A stretch of 64,000 nucleotides of DNA, taken from assembly GCA_963825425.1 (NCBI GenBank), contig CAWGTF010000017.1:1-64000 (forward strand). The letters run 5' to 3'. Origin of the DNA: PALSA-607 sp963825425 (GTDB lineage: Bacteria > Actinomycetota > Actinomycetes > Acidothermales > Acidothermaceae). The notes below the pieces were generated by a model. It saw only the letters and a list, made by a program, of their open reading frames with translations, made no database searches and was not told the DNA's origin. Position 1 is the first letter of the stretch. Every line of letters begins with the position of its first letter. Both the position numbers and the translations under genes were made by a program. This document shows, in pieces, positions 27,241-36,800 of this stretch.

Positions 27241-28585
27241 GCGCGCAACAGGCCGTCGCGCGGCCGTGGCATGTCGATCTCGATCGGCCGCCACGCGCCC
27301 GCCACCTCGACCAGACCGTCGTCTTGATCGTGCTGACATGGCTTGCGGTCGTGTTGCCTCGCTTCGTGCAGAGCATGACCGCCCCGAAGCACCAGGCGTT
27401 GATCAACGACGCCATCCCGTACTCGGCGTCCACATCGTTCTTGAGCCATTTGCTGACAGTGCTGGTGATCGGTTGGTGCGTGGTTGTCGTCGCCTATGCG
27501 AGCGGCCAATCTGCCGACCGACCGCCGCCGCGTACTCGTCATCTTGCTGGCGCCGTGGATCTACCTCATCACCCGCGACCTCTACGCCGGGGTCCACCTG
27601 CACCTTCAGGATCTCGAATATCCCGCGATCGTCATTGCGGTCTGGGTGTTGCGTCCGCCATTACGCAAACTCGCGTTGCTCGGATATCTGGCCGCTCTGT
27701 TGGCCCTGATCAGCGTGCTGATGGGCGTGTTCCTTAAGGCGAAGGGCCTCTACCACGCGAGCAACGGCGACCTGGTGCCGCTCGACAAAAAGATCCTGCC
27801 GTGGGGAATTCTGGTCGGTCCATTGACCTCGGAAAACAACCTGGGCCAGGCGCTCGTGCTCGGCCTGCCACTGATCGGCCTCGCGCGAAGTCGCCTCGTT
27901 AAGCTCGTGGTCATCCTCCTCACGTCCTATGCAATTGTCTGGACGGCGTCCCGCTCCTCGATTGCGGCGTTGGCGGTCGGCGGTCTCATCGCACTCGCGC
28001 TTCAAGTGCCCGGGCGGAAGCTGCGGCAGGTCGTCGCGGCCGTGGCGGTGCTCGCCACGGCGCTCGTCATGATCGCGATCCCGGTGTCGACCTCCGTTGG
28101 CACTGACTTCAGCAATCGCGGCTACATCTGGATCACCAGTCTGCGCGCCTGGTCGCAGCACCGTGTTTTCGGTCTCGGTAGCCGGTACTACTCGTCGCTG
28201 GCGAAGTACGAGGAAGGGTTGGGCGGTCAGGCGTTCCACGGGCACAACACCTTCGTGCAGATGGTCGCGGTGGGCGGCGCGGTCGGCCTCATTCTTGTTG
28301 CCACGATGGCTGTCGTCTCGCTTCGGGTCTGCGGTCCGCTGGGTCGGTCGCGGCGTGAACGTGCCCGCGGTGCTGCTCGGCACATTCTTCGTGTCGGCGA
28401 CGCTCGAGTGGTCATTCGGGTTCTACGACCGCGACTTCCTACTGGCCGTGACCGTGCTGCCGATGGCGATGGTGCTTTTCGCGCCGCGGCCGCGCGACGA
28501 CGGGCAGGAGGACAGCTCGCAGCATCGTAGCGGCGTGTTAGGTGCTCACGACCAGACCCAGCAGCTGAACGCGAGCCACTCGTAG
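27237..28585 (+). CDS. O-antigen ligase/polymerase-like membrane protein (Wzy/WaaL family), frameshifts near 27500 and 28340
   Basis: About 448 residues and roughly ten to eleven membrane helices, read through three frames. The family's periplasmic signature appears late: SNRGYIWITSLRAWSQH, then AFHGHNTFVQMVAVGG, the HNxF...GxxG block of PF04932-type ligases/polymerases. These enzymes transfer or polymerise undecaprenyl-linked glycan on the outer face of the membrane. It follows two Wzz-like genes, the usual functional partners. GTG 27237 overlaps the upstream stop. Its 3' end overlaps the convergent Wzz-like gene 3 by about 48 bp; the last indel makes the exact end less certain. Confidence 0.8.
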
Positions 28586-29815
28586 CGTGGCGAGCGAGTC
28601 TGCGAGCCTGCCGCGGGTCTCATCACGCGCGAGCACGGCAACTGCGCGGTCAACGAAGCTCGCCAAGGCCAATCCGTCGGCTGTGACAAACGGCGGGGCA
28701 TTCACAATGACGAGGTCGTAGCGCTGCGCGGCCCGATGGAGCAGTGCCCGCATCTCGTCCGAGTCGACCATCCCCGTGGGGTCGAGTGGTCCGGGTCCGG
28801 CGGCCAGCACGTCGAGCCCGTGGTTGCCAACACGTTGGGTCGCCGCGTCAAGACTCACCTCTGCCCGTAGCACCCCGACGAGTCCGGCTGATGCGGGTAG
28901 GCCAAGGGAAGTGCCGACCGATGGCTGGTGCAGGTTGGCGTCGATGAGCAACACCCGCTGCGGCCCGCTCGTCTCCGCGGCAGCGAGGCCAGCCGCCAAT
29001 CGTGCCGACAGTGCCGGGTCGGTGCCCGAGGTGATGGCGACAGAGCTGAACGTTCGGTTCTGCAACGGCGGGAAGAGCCGCAGTTGCAGCTCCCGCAAGT
29101 TGGCTTCCCATCGCGTCGCTGCACCGCCTTGACGAGCGGTGTCGCCCGGCATCGTGACGGTGCCGATAACGGCGACTCCGCCGAGCGCGTCAAGTTGCCG
29201 CCGCCGCAACGCTCGAGCTGCGCGAGCGTCGAGCGCTATCGCCGACAGCGCACCGACCATCGTGCCGAAGATCAGCGCCACGATGAGGTTCAGCTTGGTA
29301 CGCGGGACGGCGGGTGAGTTGCCCGCCGAAGCCGGATCGACCGTAGTCGCCACGACGGTCGCGGTGCCGTTGTCGACCTTCGGGGCCAAGTTGACGACGG
29401 TTGTCGACAACTGGGCGGCGACCGCGGCTGCAATCGCAATGGCGCGGTCGCGCGACGACGAAGACACGGTGATGTCGACGATCGGAGTGTTCAGCGGTGC
29501 TCGCGCGGTGATGTCGTCGGCCAGCTTGTCGGGCGTGGTCGTGAGGCTCAGCTTCTGGATGACCGGGTTTAACACGATCGGCAGAGTCGCGAGTTGTGCA
29601 AACGTGCGTACTTGCGTTTGCTGGTAGGTGAAGCCCCTGCTGCGGGTGCCAGCGTTGTCACTGACGCTGACCGAGAAGAACACGCCAGCATGCGCAACGT
29701 ATCGGGGCGTGGCGTTGTAGGAGTACAAGGCCGTGCCGAGCACGGAGGCGGCGATGACGGCGAAGATTGTCAGCCATCGTGCCCGTAGGATTGACAGGTA
29801 GCTGTCGAGACTCAC
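28538..29815 (-). CDS. Wzz/BY-kinase-like protein 3, degenerate nucleotide-binding site
   Basis: Intact 425 residues on the opposite strand. The Wzz domain sits between helices ARWLTIFAVIAASVLGTALY (near residue 15) and LIVALIFGTMVGALSAIAL (near residue 195). The ATPase-like domain is the most decayed of the three: the Walker A position reads ITSGTDPALSARLAAGL with no Gly-Lys-Ser/Thr, Walker A' is LIDANLHQPS and Walker B is VIVNAPPF. There is no C-terminal tyrosine cluster; it ends LLGLVVST. GTG 29815 is chosen because GAGAGGAA precedes it and the first helix follows directly. It is transcribed divergently from the flippase gene and converges on the O-antigen-ligase-like gene. Confidence 0.85.
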   Translation of the reverse strand: MSLDSYLSILRARWLTIFAVIAASVLGTALYSYNATPRYVAHAGVFFSVSVSDNAGTRSRGFTYQQTQVRTFAQLATLPIVLNPVIQKLSLTTTPDKLADDITARAPLNTPIVDITVSSSSRDRAIAIAAAVAAQLSTTVVNLAPKVDNGTATVVATTVDPASAGNSPAVPRTKLNLIVALIFGTMVGALSAIALDARAARALRRRQLDALGGVAVIGTVTMPGDTARQGGAATRWEANLRELQLRLFPPLQNRTFSSVAITSGTDPALSARLAAGLAAAETSGPQRVLLIDANLHQPSVGTSLGLPASAGLVGVLRAEVSLDAATQRVGNHGLDVLAAGPGPLDPTGMVDSDEMRALLHRAAQRYDLVIVNAPPFVTADGLALASFVDRAVAVLARDETRGRLADSLATLRVARVQLLGLVVST

Positions 29816-30057
29816 GCGTCGTGTTCCTCTCGCACCCGATCGGGTGGCTCGGCTAGATCCAATGGTAGGCCAAATCACCTGCGCGCCAGGGCAGAATTCG
29901 ATCAATGACTCGGGCAATCAGGCAGGCGTCGGTGCCAACCGTGCAGCTGGCCAATCCTCGCAAAGCTGCCGTGCGACCAACCGCGCTCCGGTACGCTTGG
30001 CTGGTTCGGTTGCGCGCGACGAGCGCGCGAGCGTGGTGGGCGTGGCGAGGGGGCTCG
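29816..30057. promoter_or_regulatory. divergent intergenic region between Wzz-like gene 3 and flippase gene
   Basis: 242 bp between two divergent starts, so promoters for both directions must lie here. An open frame crosses it on the plus strand (from 29905) but its composition and lack of similarity argue against coding. No clear operator is recognised. Confidence 0.45.
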
Positions 30058-31935
30058 GTGAAGGACGAGACCTCACTTGACGCACACCCCGACCGCTACC
30101 TTCCGTTGCCGGACTTCCGCCTTCCGTTCACGTCGTACTACGCCAACGATCTTTCCCACGATGGTCTGGAGCGCGGCGCTCACACCGGTAGCGATGCGGC
30201 CGGTTCCCCACTCGGTGCCGAATCCGGCGCTGGTGATGTCGCGGTGCTCACCGAGATGCTCCTCGACTATGGCGACACGGGGTCGCTCCCGCCGCTGGCC
30301 GAGTTCGCTGATCTCCCTGACCCGCTTGACCCCTCCCGCCACGACCCGGTGGAGCTGCCGGAACCGGTTGAGCCGACGAATGCGGAACTGTCGGGCGCTC
30401 TCCTTGACGAGCCGATGGAGACGCCCATCGGCGGCCTGGGTAACGCGGCCGCGCGGGGCACCAGCATCACCTTGGCAACGCAGGGCGTGCGTTTTGCGCT
30501 GCAGTTTTGTTCCCTCGTGGTTTTGGCACGGCTGCTGACCCCGTCCGACTTCGGCATCGTCGCGATGGTCACTGCGATCGTCGGAGTGGCCGACATCTTG
30601 CGCGACTTCGGCTTGTCGTCGGCCGCGATTCAGGCCAAGACGCTGAACAACCTCGAGCGGTCCAACCTCTTTTGGGTGAACGTCGGTATCGGCTGCCTGG
30701 GCGCGCTCGTCATGTTGCTCTGCGCGCCGCTGATTAGCCGTCTCTACGGCCAGCACAAGTTGACGCCGATCGTCTTCTCTCTTGCCTGGATTCTCATCAT
30801 CAGTGGCATCAACACCCAGTTCAACGCGGAGCTAAGTCGCAGCCTGCGCTTCAAGGCGCTCGCACTTGCCGACATCAGTGCGCAGGCGCTTGGTATCGCC
30901 GCGGCGATCACGGTGGCTGCCCTCGGCGGTGGGTACTGGGCGATCGTCGTGCAGCAGATCGTCGTAGCGGTCTTGACGCTGACCTTCAACGTGGCCGTCT
31001 GCAGGTGGCGACCAGGACTGCCGAAACGGTCAGTATCGATTACCCGGTTCTTCAGGTTCGGTGGCGGCGTCTTCGGTACCCAGCTGATCGCCTATGCCAC
31101 CAAGAACGTCGACAACATCGCCATCGGTGCCTACTGGGGCGCTGGTCCACTCGGCCTCTACAGCCGGGCTTACCAGTTGCTGATGACGCCGCTGAACCAG
31201 ATCAACGCGCCGCTGACCCGGGTAGCGTTGCCGGTGCTGTCCCGGGTGCAGGAAGACGACGTTGTCTTCGCGCGCTACCTGAAGAAGGCGCAGCTCGTCG
31301 GCTGCTACCTGACCGCCACCGTGTTCACCATGTGTGCGGCGCTCGCGAACCCGCTCGTGGCGGTGCTGTTCGGGCCCAAATGGCACGGCGTCGCGCCGAT
31401 CTTCGCGCTGCTAGCGATCGGCGGCGTCTTCCGATCGATCTCGCAGATTGCTTACTGGATCTACCTGTCGCGCGGCAAGTCCGGCCAGCAATTCAAGCAG
31501 TACCTCGTCACGCGACCGGTAATGATCGGGATCATCTTGGGTGGCCTGCCCTGGGGGCCGAAGGGTGTCGCGATCGGGGCCTCCATCGCGTACTTCCTAG
31601 ACTGGGCGATCTCGCTGTGGTGGGTCGGCCGGGCCGCTCACGTCGACAGTCGGATGCTCTTCCGCAACGCCTTCCGGTCGCTGTTCCTCGTCAGCGCGCC
31701 GTGTGGAGTTGTCGCGTTCTTTGGCACGCTGCTAGTCAACCCACCGATCGCGCAGCTCGCGGTCGGTGGCGGCCTCGCGATCGTCTACATTGCGGTGCTG
31801 ATCGTCGTGGTGCCGACCGTGCGTGACGACGCTCAGATGATCCTGTTCTTCGTGCGGCGCTCGATCGGTCGGGCGAAGCCGAAGCCGCGGCACCGCGCGC
31901 CGCAGGTCCAGCTGCTGTTCACCAGGCAGCCGTAG
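30058..31935 (+). CDS. MOP-superfamily flippase (WzxC-like lipopolysaccharide/EPS exporter)
   Basis: Intact 625 residues. The first ~130 residues are an unusual acidic, Pro-rich cytoplasmic extension (PPLAEFADLPDPLDPSRHDP). From TSITLATQGVRFALQFCSLVVLARLLTPSDFG onward the protein is a typical WzxC-type polysaccharide flippase with about 12-14 helices, including FRFGGGVFGTQLIAYATKNVDNIAIGAYWG (read as two blocks) and SRAYQLLMTPLNQI. It would move undecaprenyl-linked repeat units across the membrane. GTG 30058 is chosen because GAGGGGG precedes it; the extended upstream frame looks non-coding. The C-terminus is basic (KPKPRHRAPQ). Confidence 0.9.
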   Translation: MKDETSLDAHPDRYLPLPDFRLPFTSYYANDLSHDGLERGAHTGSDAAGSPLGAESGAGDVAVLTEMLLDYGDTGSLPPLAEFADLPDPLDPSRHDPVELPEPVEPTNAELSGALLDEPMETPIGGLGNAAARGTSITLATQGVRFALQFCSLVVLARLLTPSDFGIVAMVTAIVGVADILRDFGLSSAAIQAKTLNNLERSNLFWVNVGIGCLGALVMLLCAPLISRLYGQHKLTPIVFSLAWILIISGINTQFNAELSRSLRFKALALADISAQALGIAAAITVAALGGGYWAIVVQQIVVAVLTLTFNVAVCRWRPGLPKRSVSITRFFRFGGGVFGTQLIAYATKNVDNIAIGAYWGAGPLGLYSRAYQLLMTPLNQINAPLTRVALPVLSRVQEDDVVFARYLKKAQLVGCYLTATVFTMCAALANPLVAVLFGPKWHGVAPIFALLAIGGVFRSISQIAYWIYLSRGKSGQQFKQYLVTRPVMIGIILGGLPWGPKGVAIGASIAYFLDWAISLWWVGRAAHVDSRMLFRNAFRSLFLVSAPCGVVAFFGTLLVNPPIAQLAVGGGLAIVYIAVLIVVVPTVRDDAQMILFFVRRSIGRAKPKPRHRAPQVQLLFTRQP

Positions 31936-31941
31936 CACGAG

Positions 31942-32829
31942 TTACGACGTTGGCTCGCTGACGCGTGACGTGACATCGGTGACCCATCCGGTTCGCCCAC
32001 GCATGATTCGCCAGGTGGCGAGCAGATCGGCGGACTTTTGGATAGCCCAGTAGGTGAGCTGGTCGGCGCTGGTGGCCCGAGCGATCCGCGACTTCGGGGC
32101 CGCGTCGGTGGTTGTGGGCGTGAGGTGCGCGTCGGGCCAGCGCCCCGAGGCTTTGCGCATCGCGGCGACCTGTCGGGTGCCGATAACGATGCGAGCGCGC
32201 CGCCGCAGGTGCGGTCGCAGCGTGCGGGGTGGAAAGACGGTGAACGTGCCTGCACTCGTCACTCGCTCGTCACGAGCGAACTGTGCGCGCGCCCACGTGT
32301 CGTCGGCCATCGTGTCGGGCAGCGCGGTGATGCGCTCCAGCCCTGCAGAGTTGACCACGAACACGCCGGCACCGATCACTCCAGCAGTGATGTACGGCTG
32401 CGACAACCACACCGCGTAGTAGCGACGCACGGCACGACTGCAGCCGGTGAGGTCGACGTCGATCTGGGGTGCCGCAATGAGTGGCAGCGGGCCCTCGAGC
32501 GCGGTCGCCAAGCCCTCGATTGCATCGGCGCTGAGAACGACATCAGCATCGACCACTGCCACGAACGCGGCGCTGGCGGAGACGGCCGCGAATGCTGCCC
32601 GGATCGCCGCGGGCTTCGATCCTTGTGCAATTTCGACGAGGCGAATCCGCGGGTCGGCGGCCGCATGCGAGCGCACGATGTCGGCGGTGCGGTCACTGCA
32701 ACCGTTGCACACCACCATGATGTCGAGCACACACGTGGTGACCTGGTTGCAGAGCGTGCGCAGGGAGCGTTCGATGACTGCTTCCTCGTTGTGGGCAGGC
32801 ACCACGATCGTGAACAGGCCCGCACTCAT
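31942..32829 (-). CDS. family 2 glycosyltransferase
   Basis: A 295-residue inverting GT-A enzyme: FTIVVPAHNEEAVIERSLRT is the N-terminal nucleotide-binding block, VVCNGCSDRTADI the next, and VAVVDADVVLSADAIEGL carries the DxD-type metal site. The acceptor side includes TMADDTWARAQFARDERV. There are no extended membrane helices, so it is probably a cytoplasmic enzyme adding a sugar to the lipid-linked repeat unit. ATG 32829 overlaps the stop of the upstream GT2 gene by 4 bases. It converges on the flippase gene, 6 bp apart. Confidence 0.9.
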   Translation of the reverse strand: MSAGLFTIVVPAHNEEAVIERSLRTLCNQVTTCVLDIMVVCNGCSDRTADIVRSHAAADPRIRLVEIAQGSKPAAIRAAFAAVSASAAFVAVVDADVVLSADAIEGLATALEGPLPLIAAPQIDVDLTGCSRAVRRYYAVWLSQPYITAGVIGAGVFVVNSAGLERITALPDTMADDTWARAQFARDERVTSAGTFTVFPPRTLRPHLRRRARIVIGTRQVAAMRKASGRWPDAHLTPTTTDAAPKSRIARATSADQLTYWAIQKSADLLATWRIMRGRTGWVTDVTSRVSEPTS

Positions 32830-33756
32830 GACGGACGCCGGCGGTACTCGGTGTAGGCGTACCCGTACGCACCGCTCACCATGCCGATGCCACGCGCGGC
32901 GGTACGCAAGCCTCGTGCGCGGCTGGCCATGTTGCGGGCCACGAACCCGACGCAGTATTGCGAAGTACCCGACACCGTGCGCAACAGCCCCCGGCCAGTC
33001 AGCCGGATTCGCACCAAAGACCGGTCGACAACCGAAGGAGCGAGCTTGATCGACGTCAGGCTCCATGAGTTGCCACTTCGCAACGCACGTAGCAGTACCC
33101 ATCGGCGGGTCAGTCGTTCGAGGGGCACCTGGTCGATGACGATCGCTTCGTCACACCACACGAGCGTGCCGCCGCGGCGGTGCAGTTCGCGGGTGAACAA
33201 CGTGTCGGAGCCACCGCTCAGACCAAGTGCCTCGTCGAAGCGCAGCCCGAACGCCCGCACCTGACGAAGGTCGAGCAGCAAGTTGTTGGTGGCGGCCACC
33301 TCGATTGGCGTTCCAGACGGCAGCCGCCGCCGGTCGAAGAACCGTCCGGCCTTGATCCACGGATCGGGCTCGGCCGCATACTCCGAAATCACCGGACCGA
33401 CGACCGCTGCGCTCGACGTCTGGTCGTAGACCTCAAGCAACGACTGCAGCCACGTCGGGTTGGGCCACTCGTCGTCATCGATGAAGACCAGTAAGTCGTA
33501 GCTGGCGGCTTCGTCGAGCGCCCGGTTGCGGGCGGCCGCAATGCCTGGCCGCGGCTCGTGCACGTAGCGCACCGCCGGATCGTTCGCCGCAGCCACGACT
33601 GCTTCGCCGCTCGCGGCCGGATCGTTGTCGATGACCAGCACCCGAATCGCCGGTCGACCGCTCGCCTGGCGGGAAAGCTCAGGCAGCAGGACGGCGAGCT
33701 CGGCGGGCCTGCGGTAGGTCAGTACTGCTACGACGACAGCCGCGGCTGGGCGTCAC
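32826..33756 (-). CDS. family 2 glycosyltransferase (early frameshift near 33740)
   Basis: A second GT-A glycosyltransferase of about 308 residues. The continuous frame begins inside the fold (VLVIDNDPAASGEAV), but the upstream bases encode AAVVVAVLTYRRPAEL, the normal first strand of GT2 enzymes, and the only start (GTG 33756) lies one base out of frame, so an indel near 33740 is likely. LLVFIDDDEWPNPTWLQSLL has the catalytic DDD motif; GLSGGSDTLFTRELHRRGG is the acceptor block. It is co-transcribed with the GT2 gene that follows on the same strand. The sugar donor is unknown. Confidence 0.85.
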
Positions 33757-33780
33757 CGCTGCTGGGCTAAGGGGTGGTAC

Positions 33781-33819
33781 ACCACCGACAGCCTGACGGT
33801 GGGTCAGGCTGTCGGTGGT
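33781..33819 (-). terminator. strong hairpin terminator after the giant secreted-protein gene
   Basis: ACCACCGACAGCCTGAC (33781-33797) is followed after 5 bases by its exact reverse complement (33803-33819). It lies 80 bp past the stop of the large minus-strand gene and just before the GT2 gene start on the same strand. The symmetric stem may work in both directions. No U-tract is present. Confidence 0.7.
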
Positions 33820-33898
33820 TGGACTGGCTGGTGCGGCGTGGCTGGGTGACGTCACGAGCGAATATCCAATCACGAGATGACATTCGGCTGGCTCAGAA

Positions 33899-36800
33899 CT
33901 AGTGGGTCGGACCGGCCCAGAAAGTGCTAAACGATGCCGTCTCAGGTGCGTTGGTGGCACTACCCGACAGGTAGGACAGCAGCCCGACCGCGCCGGCAGC
34001 CTGCAGGATCGAGGTGCTGTCGGTGGTGGTCGCCTGCCAAGTGGTCGGCTGGGTCGTGCCGTTCGCCCAGACCATGGAGCTGATGGTCGTCGGTGACGTG
34101 CCGGTCACTTGCAGCCGCACGTTGAGCACCATGCCCGGCGTGTAGGTGACGCCCGGGACGACGACTGTCTTCAACGCCGTTTCGGTGCCGCTGACGACCG
34201 ACTCGAGCACTTCGGTTACTGCGCCAGTAGTGGCGTACTTCAGCTTGACCCGGTAGTCGCTGGTCGAGCTGATGCGGCGTCCGATCACAGAGACGTACGT
34301 GCCGCCGCCGGTCTGCGCCTCGTTTAGCGCTACGCCAACCCGAACTTCGGTGTCGGTCGACGTCACGCCGGTCAGCGATGAACCGGCACTCAGGCCCGCG
34401 GTCGCAAGGTTGATGTTGCCGACACCGCCTCCGACGGAGAAGTTGCTCGCGCCACCGGTGACGGTCCATGCACCGCCGGTGTCAGCCGTGCCCCAGCCAC
34501 TGGCGACCGTGCGGCCGAACGAGTCCGTCGCGAACGGCGTGATCCCGCCCGCCGCGGTGACCGTGATCGGGTTGGTGACCGTGCCAGTGGCGCCCTGGTT
34601 GTCAGTGACTGTCAGGGTGACGCTGTACGTGGCCCCACTTGCGTACGTGTGGGACGGCGTCACGCCGGTGCCGGTCGAGCCGTCACCGAAGGTCCACGCG
34701 TACGACGCGATGGTGCCGTCGCTGTCGGTTGAGGCTCCTGCGTTGAAGCTAGCCACCAGATTGGACGACGACGAGCTGAACGCCGCAGTCGGCGGAACGT
34801 TGCTGCCGCTGACATGCGTCGGACCGGCCCAGTAGCTGCTGAACGATGCGTTCTCAGGTGCGTTGGTCGCGCTACCCGACAGGTAAGGAATGAGCGAGAC
34901 AGCGCCCGCGACTTGCAGGCCGGCCGTCGAGTCAGTGGCAGTTGCCTGCCACGCGGTCGGCTGAGTCGTGCCGTTCGCCCAGACCATCGAGTTGAGGGTC
35001 GTCGGCGACGTCCCTGTCACCTGCAGTCGCACGTTGAGCACCATGCCTGGCGTGTAGGTCACACCGGGCACGACGATCGACTTCAGCACCGTTTCGGTGC
35101 TGCCCGTGACCTGCTCGAGAACCTCAGTGACCACCCCGGTCGAGGCGTACTTCAGCTTGACCCGGTAGTCGGTTGTCGTGCTAATACGCCGGCCGATCAC
35201 CGAGACGTACGAGCCGCCGCCGGTCTGCGCAATGTCCAGCGCCACACCAACCCGAACTTCGGTGTCGGTCGATGACACGCTTGCAAGGGCGGCAGACGCG
35301 CTGCTGCCAACGGTCGCCAGCTTGATGGTGCCGACACCGCCTCCGACGGAGAAGTTTGACGCGCCACCAGTGACGGTCCACGAGCCGCCACTGTCTGCGT
35401 TGCCCCAGCCACTCGTGACCGTCCGGCCGAACGAGTCGGTCGCGAACGGCGTGACCGTGCCTTGTGCAACGGTGACTGAGTGCGTCACGGCGCCGGTGGC
35501 GCCCTGGTTGTCGGTGACGGTCAGGGTGACGTTGTAAGTGGAGCCCGTCGCGTACGTGTGAGTCGGCGTCGCGCCAGTGCCGGTCGATCCGTCACCAAAC
35601 GTCCATGCGTACGACGCGATCGAACCGTCGCTGTCGGTTGAGCCGCCGCCGTTGAAGCTTGCAGACAGGCCGGCCGCCGATGACGTGAATGCCGCAGCCG
35701 GCGGCGCGTTCGACACGGTGACGCTTTGCTGCATCGTGCCAATACCGCCGCTGTTGTCGGTGACCGTCAACGTGACGAGGTAGGTGTTGCCGGCCGCGTA
35801 GGTGTGGCTCGGGTTGACGCCGGTACCCGTCGTGTTGTCACCGAAGTTCCAGGCGTACGACGCGATGGTGCCGTCGGTGTCTTTCGACCCACTCGCATCG
35901 AACGTCGCGGTGAAGTTGATCGACGTCGCCGTGAATGCTGCAGTCGGCAGAATGTTCGCTGCGGAGACCGTGATCGAGTGAGTGACCGCATTCGTGGCAC
36001 CGGAGTTGTCGGTGACAGTCAGCGTGACGTTGTAGGTGTTCGCACTGGCGTAGGTGTGGCTCGGCTTCGCGCCGGAGCCAGTCGAGCCATCGCCGAAGTT
36101 CCACGCGTACGACGCAATGGTGCCGTCGGTGTCCTTGGACCCGGTGCCGTCGAAGCTCGCTACGAGGTTGCTCGCCGTTGAGGTAAACGCCGCCGTCGGC
36201 GGCACGTTCGCCGCGCCGTTGCCCTTCGCGAAGTGGTCGCTCACCTGCGCTGTTGAGAGCTCACTGCCGTAGACCGCGGCCTCGTCGATCGAGCCCGCAA
36301 AGTAGTTGCTGGTCGGCTGGTTCGGCCACGAGGCAAGGCTGTCCCCGCCGACGCGCCAGAACCCGTTGTACGACTGCGAGCCGGTGACCGCACCGCTCGC
36401 AACGACCGCACCGTCGACGTACAGCTTCATGCCGTCGCTCGCCTCAGTGGCGACCATCTGGTGCCATTTGCCGTCGTTGTAGCTGGCCGAGCTGGTGATC
36501 ACGTTGGTGACACCGGTGTAGGCGCCAAACGATAGCCGTCCGTTGTTGAGCATGTAGACGTGACGGTCATAGCTACCGCTGTTGCCAGTCGCCGAGCTGC
36601 CGAAGCCGATGAGCTTGCCACCGGTGGTCGTCGTGGTCTTGAACCACAACTCTTCGCTGTAGACGGTCGGGCCGGCCACCGCCGAGGTTGTCGACACCAC
36701 GGCGTTGGAACCGTTCATCGTGACCGCGGTGTCCGTGGTCCCGGTGAGCGCGCCGGAGGTGCCGAACGTGACCCCGCCTGAGTAGGTGCCGTTGTTGCCG

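Noticed and set aside
29905..30057. Flippase start at 29905
   Set aside because: The upstream 51 codons are Arg/Ala-rich without similarity, whereas GTG 30058 has a good ribosome-binding site.
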